In this document: positions 8,250 to 15,988 of the stretch, one piece after another | Layout: the number at the start of each line of letters is the position of its first letter | How positions within the stretch are numbered: the first letter of the stretch is position 1 | Origin: Candidatus Obscuribacterales bacterium | Lineage (GTDB): Bacteria; Cyanobacteriota; Vampirovibrionia; Obscuribacterales; Obscuribacteraceae | Assembly: GCA_019745505.1 (NCBI GenBank) | Contig: JAIETE010000153.1 | Location: forward strand, 1 to 40,065 | DNA: 40,065 nucleotides | Reading direction: 5' to 3' | Made by a program: the position numbers and the translations under genes | Notes under the pieces: generated by a model | The model's database searches: none | Told to the model about the DNA's origin: nothing | What the model saw: only the letters and a program-made list of their open reading frames with translations

Positions 8250-9068
8250 ATGAATAGCGGTCAAAAAAATTCGATACTCTTTGGATTATTTGTCATCTTT
8301 TTCATGATCCTCCTTCCACCGTGGAAGCATGGAGGTTACGGCCTAATATTCGACCCACCGGCAGGTTCAAGTGAGGTTGATTTTGCGCGCTTGGGAATTC
8401 AGGTTATTCTTGCCGGGATCATATCTGGAGCACTTTTCTTAATCTCGAAACCAACTGTTGATGGTGAAGGTAAAGAGTCAACTCCAAGCGACGGCGAAAC
8501 GCGAAAGTCAACAATTGTCCTGGTCTCTGCTGTGTTTGCGCTTGCGATTGTCGGAGTGTTTGGGGCGCATACCTATTTGAAACAGCAAGACGCAGAAAAA
8601 GCTCAGGCAGCTGAAAAAGCAGCTCTCGAACGCATCAACCATCAGCGAGCGATTGTTGCTGTCGTGGCAAATCAGGTTGCCGCCCAAAAGAATAGTGAAG
8701 AAGAAAAGGAGCTGTTGCACCTCAAAAAATTAGCTTCTACAAAAGTTTGGCGTGTAAAAGGGCAGAGTATGCCTTCTGTCAATTTAACGCTTCAGACCTA
8801 TTGGAAGTCCGAGCAAATGTATTACAAACTAGTGCTTCGCGGGGCGCCTGAGGCATTGGAGTACGCGGCAGATTCTCATCCTGTCTTTCAGTTGTCGCTC
8901 ATAAATGGTGATCAAGTTCCACTGACTTCAATTCAAGTCTCAATGACCGAACTGCAACCTATAAAGGGAAGAAGTGGATCAATGAATGGAATGATTAGCC
9001 CTAATTCGTATGCGGCTATTCAAATGGAAGATTATGAGAAAGCAGTTGCTGTTCGACTCGACAACTGA
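8250..9068 (+). CDS. Membrane protein with three hydrophobic segments and periplasmic tail
   Basis: 272 residues; ATG 8250 preceded by AAGGA. Hydrophobic segments are at ~8-22 (ILFGLFVIFFMILLP), ~46-65 (LGIQVILAGIISGALFLIS) and ~86-107 (STIVLVSAVFALAIVGVFGAHTYL). An Ala/Glu/Lys-rich probable coiled coil follows (~112-158). The last ~110 residues are a soluble beta-rich domain (VWRVKGQSMPSVNLTLQTYWKSEQMYYKLVLRG...) resembling a small immunoglobulin-like or lipid-binding fold. The family is not recognised. It sits nine bases after the TPR gene and ends the rightward operon; the VWA gene faces it from the right. Confidence 0.78.
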   Translation: MNSGQKNSILFGLFVIFFMILLPPWKHGGYGLIFDPPAGSSEVDFARLGIQVILAGIISGALFLISKPTVDGEGKESTPSDGETRKSTIVLVSAVFALAIVGVFGAHTYLKQQDAEKAQAAEKAALERINHQRAIVAVVANQVAAQKNSEEEKELLHLKKLASTKVWRVKGQSMPSVNLTLQTYWKSEQMYYKLVLRGAPEALEYAADSHPVFQLSLINGDQVPLTSIQVSMTELQPIKGRSGSMNGMISPNSYAAIQMEDYEKAVAVRLDN

Positions 9069-9086
9069 ATCATTGGACCATAGCCC

Positions 9087-9764
9087 TTACCTTGGAGGCG
9101 CTATGTACTTAATCAGCTCTGATATAGATTCTGGTGAGTAGACTTCTCCACCAGCAGCATCAGCGACCGCTTGCACTGCTTTAAGATCGAATGCATAACC
9201 TTTTGGAACTAGCGATACTACTTTGTAAGTAACATCCTTATGTGCATTCCTGACCTTCTGCACAATAGCGGGAGCATCTTCTTCGCAAGAGTCGCCACCA
9301 TCACATATCAAGACAACGGTTCTCCGTCCAGTAATTCCAGAGAGATCATTCTCTAAAGCTTGAGTGAGCGCGAATGCTATCGGCGACTGCCCGTTTGCTG
9401 AGATGTTTCGAATTTTTTCGATAAGTGATCGTCGGTTTCCTTGTCCTAGCGGAATCAGAAGTGCCGAATACCTGCAGTCCATGAATCGATCATCGCTCTT
9501 TCCATAACCGAAGACGCGAAGTCCAAGGTTTATTGATGGCGGTAACTCTGTTGCGAATCGAGCTACCAGGCGCTTTGCTACCTCCATTCTTGATTCTTTA
9601 TTGGAAAAAACTTGCTTCATGCTTGATGAGCAGTCGAGCAGTATGAGGACCGATTGAGGTTGATGCTCTTCTGCGTGCGCGCCGGAATTCGAATGTACAT
9701 GAATTCCAAAACCGAGTGCAAAGATGCTGGGAAGAAGCCAAAGAATTCTACTTCGCTCTTGCAT
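9087..9764 (-). CDS. Secreted von Willebrand factor A domain protein
   Basis: 225 residues from ATG 9764, chosen because AAGGA lies ten bases upstream; the frame could extend to GTG 9797. Residues 1-31 are a signal peptide (ILWLLPSIFALGFGIHVHSNSGAHA). A single VWA domain occupies the rest. It begins SVLILLDCSSSMKQ, giving the metal-ion adhesion site D-x-S-x-S at 44-48. The TxxD-type aspartate is plausible in VVLICDGGDSC, and the threonine position appears as NGQSPIAFAL. Most MIDAS ligands are thus present. VWA domains of this kind bind Mg2+ and protein ligands at the surface or in the periplasm. No MoxR-type AAA+ gene is adjacent, so it is not the usual MoxR-VWA pair. It converges on the operon ending at 9068 with only 18 bases between. 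Confidence 0.87.
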   Translation of the reverse strand: MQERSRILWLLPSIFALGFGIHVHSNSGAHAEEHQPQSVLILLDCSSSMKQVFSNKESRMEVAKRLVARFATELPPSINLGLRVFGYGKSDDRFMDCRYSALLIPLGQGNRRSLIEKIRNISANGQSPIAFALTQALENDLSGITGRRTVVLICDGGDSCEEDAPAIVQKVRNAHKDVTYKVVSLVPKGYAFDLKAVQAVADAAGGEVYSPESISELIKYIAPPR

Positions 9765-10429
9765 ATTCAAAAATTCCTTCACCCGATTCTTTCTCACTGT
9801 CTACTCCCGTGGACCGGCCCGCCGAATCAAGGAGTCTATTATGCACTATTGATGGCATCCGATTTTCGTTCTGGAGGTTTTCCTTGTGAATGATCAATTT
9901 TATGGTGATTTCGGCAGTTTTGGAAAACATCATTGAACCCCGCATTCATTAGTAGCGATCTGCTAACATCAAACCTCCTCAAAGCGCCATATCCAAAAGC
10001 AATCAGGCGCCGGAAAAAGCTCAAAGTGATTCGCACAAAAAGGTCATCTGATTTTGTGAAACCGCAGGCGAAGACGTTTTAGAGGCTATTTCTGCTATCG
10101 AATTGCGATTTTTGCCAGCGGGCCCCTTATACGGGGAAAGTGAATTGCCCAGCTAGAAAAAACGAATTGCGCAAAAGCCATGAAACATCTCACTTCCCGG
10201 CGAAAGGAATTACTTCACTTTATCCGGCCTACGTTCCTACGGGCAACAGGAAAAATTGGGATTTTTGGGGTATGTGATGTCTTTGTCAAATCAGATCAAT
10301 CTCGCTGCAAGATACCCAGCCAGATGAACTCCTGGTAGGCTCAATAGTTAGCGAAGGTGGAACCGCTGGCGGTGCTAGTGAGCGACTTAATGCAGGGACT
10401 GAGAAGTGCCTCTGAGAAATAAAATGATT
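9765..10429. other. Gene-poor region before the structured element
   Basis: No open frame here is convincing: all are short, mutually overlapping and lack ribosome binding sites. The stretch holds an upstream region for the leftward VWA gene and two copies of CGAATTGCG (near 10099 and 10163). A run at about 10335-10430 shows short self-complementary blocks (for example CCAG...CTGG and ACCGCTGGCGGT), and could be a folded 5' extension of the element at 10430-10572. Confidence 0.4.
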
Positions 10430-10572
10430 GCCCCCGCACGCATCTGACCTTCTGCCCGAATACCTTCGAACTCGGGTCCCAACGTCAAGGCTTCCGAAGG
10501 AACCCGAAGGGCTTGGCCTTGATGCTGGGAGTTCGACGGTAGGCTTATTGCCGGGCAGATTGATGCGGGGGC
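10430..10572. ncRNA. Candidate structured RNA / long imperfect inverted repeat
   Basis: The segment folds into one long arm made of nested, exactly complementary blocks. GCCCCCGCA (10430-10438) pairs with TGCGGGGGC (10564-10572), and CTGCCCG (10452-10458) with CGGGCAG (10552-10558). TCGAAC pairs with GTTCGA, TCCCA with TGGGA, and TCAAGGC with GCCTTGA near the tip. The tip contains CCGAAGG twice. Internal loops of unequal size separate the helices, as in a folded RNA rather than in a simple insertion-sequence end. It does not match the hallmark sequences I know for SRP RNA, tmRNA, RNase P RNA or 6S RNA. It lies about 95 bases upstream of the SWIM gene, so it could be a leader, a free small RNA or a mobile-element remnant. 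The strand is unknown. Confidence 0.5.
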
Positions 10573-10665
10573 TACCTATGGGGCGCTTCTGAGGCGTGCT
10601 TGGCATCGGTTAAGGAAGTGAACGATTAAACAGGGTACAAAACTAAAGTAGTGAGGAGCGCTAAG

Positions 10666-12027
10666 ATGAGCAGTGGAGTGGACTACGCTTACGCTTATCC
10701 CTTTGAGTCCCGTCTGAGAGAAGTTTCGGGCGGTAGGCATCTGGCGCTGGCTACTTGTGGCGGAACAGAGAAGAATCCTTATTTCTTTCAGGGACGGCTT
10801 GTTCATGCCAGGCGTTCCGCCGACTTGCTACTTACTTGCTCGGAAATAAGCCGCACCCGATTTTATTCTCCGAATGAAATTCGTCGATTCGTCTTCGGTG
10901 CTGACCCTGTTGTGACAAGTGGCGGCGAGCGCCTTCGGTTCGAAGCCTTTTCGCTGTGTTGCGGAGTTTATGCTCGCGTTGATTTGCGTCCCAACGCAAT
11001 TGAAGGTGAATTTTTTGGGCGTGGTACCACCAACGTAGACTTTAACGCCCCGATGAGAGCAGCATTGGTCAGTATTTCAAATTCTGAAAAGGTTGGTCTT
11101 AATGTCGGTGAAGAGGTCGTCGAATTAGAGCGTGGTAGTGAGAAAGTAGTAGAGAGAAAGGTAAAACTACCGGTCCGATGGCTTAAGGGATTTGTGGAAG
11201 TTCAGGCACATCAGTCAAACCTTAAGCCAGCCTTTGAAGTTTCAGGCGAGGAGGCAAGACGTTTTTTCAGCAGCTTGCCAAAGCAAAAGCCCAGGGAAAA
11301 GGGTTCCGTATCTTATGTGGTGCCTGCCGGAGCGGGTATGCGTATGACCCCTCGGGAAACTGCGCAGGCTGTTTGCGTTGGTGCTCCGGGGCGTCTGAAG
11401 GTACTCGAACAGCTTCTGCGCTATGCCACAAAATTGCGCGTGTATGGGGGCGACAATGGTGTGAGCGGTTGGGAGTTGTTCCTTGATGATGCGAGTTTTC
11501 ATTTGGTACTGAGTCCTGACGCATCTCGTGGATTTTCGGGAGAAGGTCAGGTCTTATCACAGCTTGCGAAAGAGCGGAATAGTGATGAACTGGCGAAGGT
11601 GCGTGCTGCTTTGCAATGGCAAGCATGCATTGATGTAAAAGTGCTTTCCGGCAGACTTGGTTTTGACCAAAAGGGTGTTGATGATGCGCTCGCAGCTCTA
11701 GGCGCACGAGGACTGGTTGGCTTTGATCTGGCTGATGGTGCATATTTCCATCGCGAGTTACCTTTTAATCTGGAGTTAGTAGAACAACTTCAGCCTCGTT
11801 TGATCAATGCTCGAAAGCTAATCGAGGAGAAGAAGGTTCGCATTACTAAGCAAACACAGGAAAATGTCGAAGCCTATGTAAAGGGAACCGACGTGGAACA
11901 CAGAGTAGTCATAACACCGCAAAAAGCTCAGTGTACTTGCGATTGGAAATCGAAACACGCAGATGAACGAGGAGAATGCAAACACATCCTTGCGGTAGAG
12001 ATACTTTCTGATTACGAGAACAATTAG
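10666..12027 (+). CDS. SWIM zinc-finger protein
   Basis: 453 residues from ATG 10666, with GAGGAG upstream; a GTG at 10651 is less likely. The C-terminus carries a SWIM zinc finger: C423-T-C425, twelve residues, then C438-K-H440, the family's CxC-xn-CxH form. The preceding ~420 residues include a winged-helix-like stretch (AALQWQACIDVKVLSGRLGFDQKGVDDALAALGARGLVGF) and a strand-rich N-terminal half. SWIM fingers mediate DNA or protein binding and occur in MuDR transposases, SWI2/SNF2 partners and predicted bacterial conflict systems. The next gene follows after ten bases on the same strand. From memory, bacterial SWIM proteins of this size are often followed by a long helical-repeat protein, so the pair is probably functional. 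Confidence 0.85.
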   Translation: MSSGVDYAYAYPFESRLREVSGGRHLALATCGGTEKNPYFFQGRLVHARRSADLLLTCSEISRTRFYSPNEIRRFVFGADPVVTSGGERLRFEAFSLCCGVYARVDLRPNAIEGEFFGRGTTNVDFNAPMRAALVSISNSEKVGLNVGEEVVELERGSEKVVERKVKLPVRWLKGFVEVQAHQSNLKPAFEVSGEEARRFFSSLPKQKPREKGSVSYVVPAGAGMRMTPRETAQAVCVGAPGRLKVLEQLLRYATKLRVYGGDNGVSGWELFLDDASFHLVLSPDASRGFSGEGQVLSQLAKERNSDELAKVRAALQWQACIDVKVLSGRLGFDQKGVDDALAALGARGLVGFDLADGAYFHRELPFNLELVEQLQPRLINARKLIEEKKVRITKQTQENVEAYVKGTDVEHRVVITPQKAQCTCDWKSKHADERGECKHILAVEILSDYENN

Positions 12028-12037
12028 GTACTTCAAA

Positions 12038-15000
12038 ATGTCAGATGAGGCACTGGATAAAGTACTTTGCACCTTAAGCGCGGAGAAGGTAGTAAGGTTT
12101 TTCCATGACATGCCTGAAAAAGAGCGCAAAAAATTGGCGACACGAGCATTAAAGTGGTTGGATCTCAGCTCCATTCACAACGGTACTGATTGGGAGCTCA
12201 GGGCTTTTCAGCGGCAGAGCCGCTTTAACAGTCAAAGAGAAACGGAGGGTTTGGAACCACCAAAGGGTGTTCTAAATAGGCTGCAACAATGGGAAGCCGC
12301 CAAGGTTGCGGCGGAAACAATGCCACCACAGGCAGTAATGAATAAAGCAGTACCTATTGCGGAAATCGCAGTGCTTGCGACGGCGGGACTTTCAGACATT
12401 AAGAAGCGGTTTGTCTATTCTAATGCTGCGCATTGCTTCGCCGTGATGTCCTCCCGTCGTCCAAGTTGGCTTCACAATTGGCTTGATTGGATTACAGAGC
12501 AATTACCGTATTCACACTGGGAAGTGGCGCGCCGTTTCGAGCAAGAGACGGACATCGAAGTGGAGCACAATTCCAATTACTTCACAGGCATGGCTTTAAC
12601 TCTGCCTGGAAGTGAGCCGCCACCACCGGCTACTTGGGTGAATGGAAAGACTGTACAGCTACCTCCATCCGAGGGTACTGTTTGCGAGAAGTTACTAGCT
12701 GACCCGGAAATCATACCTCTTGTTTGGAATATGCTAGCTGATGACCAGGCAATGAGAAATATTTTGCATGAAGATTCTCGCCCCGAATTTCGCAATCCTA
12801 GGAATCGCGATTTGCAAGTGCTGCGTTGGAGGCTTACCAGCTGCGCTGCAATGCGCTGGGCGGTTGGTCTTGAACAGCTGAGCAGACAAGGGCGAATAGA
12901 CCGGATGCAGCTGCTTAAGTCAGTAATGTCACTTTTTGCCAACCATTGTCTTGAGCACTCTGATAGTGGTAGTACTTTGAGAGTTGATTGGTTCACTGGT
13001 CTGCACGACAAGTTGGAGCCGACAGCTGACGAGCGTCTCTCTCTGATTGATCACTATTTACGGTTGCTTTCATGTCGCAATCCAAAGGTGGTCGCGTGGG
13101 CGTTGCAGCAGCTGCTGCGGCTGCTGAAATGCAAGGAGTTTCCCGCTGAACGGGTTTGCGAGAACATCAGCTTGACCTTCCTGCTAAAAGGGAGGGAGCA
13201 TTGCACCTTGGCGTTAAAGACTCTGAATACGATTGCAGAGAATCATCCTGGCATAAAAAGGCACGTCGCAGCTGCGGCGATTGAGGCGATGGAAAATGAA
13301 AGCCAAGACATTCAGAAGCGTGCCTTGACTCTCCTGGGAAAACTCAAGGTTAAGGATACTGAGCTGGTCGGCAGGATGCAGTCAAAACTCAATCGAATCG
13401 CAGTTATACACAGAGCAGAAGCAGCGAAGTGGGCGGGTGAGCTGGAAGCAGTACCAATGAGCTGTGAGCCGAATCCGGCGAATGTGGTTTGGTTGAAGAA
13501 TGAGAAACCTATCAGCCGCACGGCTGAAGATAGATCCGACCTGGCTAAGTTTCGAGAGCGTTGTGCATCAATTCCTGATGATCTTCGAGCGCTTGCCAAG
13601 ATAGATGTTGCACTCGCGGCGCTCGACAATGATGAGTTGGAAGTAGCACCGCTCTGCTTTCGTGGGGATGAGATACCGAGATTGAATCCTGAGAAGAAAC
13701 AGCAAAGAATTGAGTCCATTGATGATTTGATATTTACGCTGTTACGAATGTTGAATTCACCGTGGAATCAATACGGTGCTGATGAATTGGAGACCGTGTT
13801 AGATGCATTCGCCAGGCTTGGTGCCGAACGTGCCGATGACTTTGAGACCAAGACTCAAGTTTTGGCGAAGAAAGCGGTTGCAACGATGCATGAGTCTGTA
13901 CTTAATCCTGTAATCATCGCTTGTGCGGCATGGACGAGAGGAGAAGATCCGAGCGGATGGCTCGCAGGTATCATCGGGCGTTGGAGACATGCATCACCGG
14001 TTGACGACTTTCTCCGCGAGCGTTTTTGCGATGTGTGCGAAGCCTTTGGCCAAGGCAAGCAATTCGAGCTGCTAAGTACGCCAACCCATCAAGGCGGGTG
14101 GATTGATCCAATTGTTCTGGTAGAGCGTATAAAGAGGGGCAATTCAATTAATGATTTTTGCGATCAGAGCTTGGCACTGTTACGATTGGCTCCAGATAAT
14201 CGCGCCGCGGCACTTTCAGATTTAGCTGGTGTCCAAAGAACAGAATTCATCGATGCTCTGTCATATGCACTTGGGGCTGAAAATGTTTCAATCGGCAAGA
14301 CCGTTGAGTTATGGATTGCTGCCGGACGAGCGCGAAACCCGTTCAATCATGATGAAAAGATTGGCTCGCTCTTTCCGGACTATGGACCGGACGCCGCTTT
14401 TCTTTCACAGTATCGACTGAAATTCACGACAGAAGCCCCAACTGACTGGGCGAAAGGCTTAGAGAAATTTAGGATGCTCGAAAGAAGTCCGGCCGTTCCC
14501 TTGCGCACAAAAAATGCCGATGTAATGTACGTCCCCTCAAATGTAAGAGAGGACAATCTCATCACAGTTCACATGCATAGAACGCGATATCAAGACTGGT
14601 TCTTCAGTCCATTGCAAGATTGGCACCGCTCGATAACCCCTTTGAACTTGGATTCCTTCTTTGCCGAGGGGATAGAAAAGATCGCACGGCACGATGGTCA
14701 CAAATTTACTGGACAGAGCAACAGGGTGTATCTAAAGGCGCTCTACGACCCTGATGTTCCCATGACCCGCCTTGCGCAGATAATGCTCGTATTGGGGTTG
14801 GCATCGAAACAGACTGAGGAGCATGCTACAGCGATTGAAGCTCTAATCGCAGCGATTGATGACGGTAGATTGAACGGCACAGAGATTGGTGGCATCATGT
14901 ATGAACTCTTCTCACCGAATGCTTATCGCTCCAACACTTTTTTCAATGCTCCATTTGTCCCACTCATTTCATTGACTCGTTGGGCAAAAGCAATTGCTCC

Positions 15001-15358
15001 AGTCGTGCAGGCGTCGATGTATCACGCGCATGCAATTGCCCGTTGTATTGAGGAGTTTTGCCAGGGTGATCCCGCTAATGCACCGAAAGACATTCACCAG
15101 CTTTTGGAAATATTGTTGTCTTGTCTGGTTGAGACCGGAGATTCAATCCGCAGTGATCGCATGCGCTCATTTTTGAACGAACTTGGTAAAGACAAAGGCA
15201 GCAGCAAGACGATGAAACTGATAAAGCAATTGCTTGCCCTGGGAAAAGGTCCTAATTATGCTTCCAAGAGACGTGACGCACTCATACACGTTCTCGAAAA
15301 ACGCATGGAACGTGCAGAGAGATGGTATGCCTGGAGACAGAAGTCCTGCACTGTCTAA
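12038..15358 (+). CDS. 1106-aa alpha-helical repeat protein, partner of SWIM protein
   Basis: 1106 residues, no signal peptide or membrane segment, so cytoplasmic. About residues 330-470 look like HEAT-type helical pairs (NPKVVAWALQQLLRLLK, CTLALKTLNTIAEN, DIQKRALTLLGKL). Other regions also show regularly spaced amphipathic helices (AAAL-DLAG, MTRLAQIMLVLGLAS). The whole protein is probably a large solenoid scaffold. It may belong to the DUF6493-type family found next to SWIM proteins in actinobacteria and myxobacteria; I recall this association but cannot confirm it here. It begins ten bases after the SWIM stop and is followed after 68 bases by a nuclease-like gene on the same strand, suggesting one operon. 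No catalytic motif is evident. Confidence 0.75.
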   Translation: MSDEALDKVLCTLSAEKVVRFFHDMPEKERKKLATRALKWLDLSSIHNGTDWELRAFQRQSRFNSQRETEGLEPPKGVLNRLQQWEAAKVAAETMPPQAVMNKAVPIAEIAVLATAGLSDIKKRFVYSNAAHCFAVMSSRRPSWLHNWLDWITEQLPYSHWEVARRFEQETDIEVEHNSNYFTGMALTLPGSEPPPPATWVNGKTVQLPPSEGTVCEKLLADPEIIPLVWNMLADDQAMRNILHEDSRPEFRNPRNRDLQVLRWRLTSCAAMRWAVGLEQLSRQGRIDRMQLLKSVMSLFANHCLEHSDSGSTLRVDWFTGLHDKLEPTADERLSLIDHYLRLLSCRNPKVVAWALQQLLRLLKCKEFPAERVCENISLTFLLKGREHCTLALKTLNTIAENHPGIKRHVAAAAIEAMENESQDIQKRALTLLGKLKVKDTELVGRMQSKLNRIAVIHRAEAAKWAGELEAVPMSCEPNPANVVWLKNEKPISRTAEDRSDLAKFRERCASIPDDLRALAKIDVALAALDNDELEVAPLCFRGDEIPRLNPEKKQQRIESIDDLIFTLLRMLNSPWNQYGADELETVLDAFARLGAERADDFETKTQVLAKKAVATMHESVLNPVIIACAAWTRGEDPSGWLAGIIGRWRHASPVDDFLRERFCDVCEAFGQGKQFELLSTPTHQGGWIDPIVLVERIKRGNSINDFCDQSLALLRLAPDNRAAALSDLAGVQRTEFIDALSYALGAENVSIGKTVELWIAAGRARNPFNHDEKIGSLFPDYGPDAAFLSQYRLKFTTEAPTDWAKGLEKFRMLERSPAVPLRTKNADVMYVPSNVREDNLITVHMHRTRYQDWFFSPLQDWHRSITPLNLDSFFAEGIEKIARHDGHKFTGQSNRVYLKALYDPDVPMTRLAQIMLVLGLASKQTEEHATAIEALIAAIDDGRLNGTEIGGIMYELFSPNAYRSNTFFNAPFVPLISLTRWAKAIAPVVQASMYHAHAIARCIEEFCQGDPANAPKDIHQLLEILLSCLVETGDSIRSDRMRSFLNELGKDKGSSKTMKLIKQLLALGKGPNYASKRRDALIHVLEKRMERAERWYAWRQKSCTV

Positions 15359-15426
15359 GTTGATTGATTCCGTTTTGTTAGTTTTTGTTTGTTTTAGCTA
15401 AGGCAGATTCTGACTGGTGGGTGTAA

Positions 15427-15933
15427 ATGGAAGGTTTAGACAAGATCATTAGCGTCGCAATTGAAGCAATAGACCAAGAATATTTTTTACTGCCAATTCG
15501 CGGTGGATTCGAGAAGTATAGAGAGCGTGTTTATTGCTATGAGCTTTATCATCAAATCAAAGCGCGTTGGCCAAAGTCGACTGACTATAGGCTGAACGGA
15601 GAAAACACCAAGCAAGGACATCCATATTTCGAAAACATTCCTGGCTGGTTAATGCCTGATTTCGTGGTGCACGTTCCAGGTTTCGATATCAATTACTGTG
15701 TAATGGAGGTGAAATCATCGGATTCTTCAGTTCAAAAAATTTCCGAAGACTTTGATTCACTGGAGACATTCCTATCGCTTGGTTCGTATCCCTACAAGCG
15801 AGGGATACTTATTATATTTGGCGAAGACGCTAAGCAACAGTTTGAGCAACTGAAAAAACCGAAGAATGCCTCTATCGAAGTATGGCTTCATTACGCTGTG
15901 CACAAGCTGCCGGTAATTCATAGCTTAAAGTGA
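15427..15933 (+). CDS. PD-(D/E)XK nuclease-like protein
   Basis: 168 residues. The segment MPDFVVHVPGFDINYCVMEVKSS holds the PD-(D/E)XK signature: P77-D78, a strand, then E94-V-K96. An upstream helix, YCYELYHQIKARWP (38-49), is a sequence I associate with a bacterial family of nuclease-like proteins in which 'ELYHQ' is constant. The length matches a bare nuclease core with no DNA-binding domain. Known members of this fold cut DNA or RNA in restriction, repair or toxin systems. Here the partner is likely the SWIM and solenoid pair just upstream, which could supply recognition. No methyltransferase is nearby, so a classic restriction-modification system is not supported. Confidence 0.78.
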   Translation: MEGLDKIISVAIEAIDQEYFLLPIRGGFEKYRERVYCYELYHQIKARWPKSTDYRLNGENTKQGHPYFENIPGWLMPDFVVHVPGFDINYCVMEVKSSDSSVQKISEDFDSLETFLSLGSYPYKRGILIIFGEDAKQQFEQLKKPKNASIEVWLHYAVHKLPVIHSLK

Positions 15934-15988
15934 TGCGAAATTCGAAGAACTTTAGAAAGGATTGCGAAAACGAAATTGGCTTTAGGAG

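Noticed and set aside
10310..10340. Cobalamin riboswitch B12 box (AGCCAGATGAACTCCTGG)
   Set aside because: The match to the box is partial, the conserved core is missing and no cobalamin gene follows.
10261..10572. RNase P RNA, because of GGTAGGCT and AAATGATTGCC
   Set aside because: The near-universal P4 strands (GAGGAAAGTCC... and ACAGAACCCGGCTTA-like) are absent on both strands within the region.
10430..10572. SRP RNA (TCCGAAGGAA resembles the conserved tip)
   Set aside because: The highly conserved GGTCCGGAAGGAAGC sequence is not present on either strand.
10286..10606. 106-residue leftward reading frame
   Set aside because: It runs through the inverted repeat, has proline/serine shadow composition and no ribosome binding site.
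9087..12027. MoxR-VWA-SWIM conflict system
   Set aside because: VWA is secreted, on the other strand and ~900 bases away from SWIM, and no MoxR ATPase is present.
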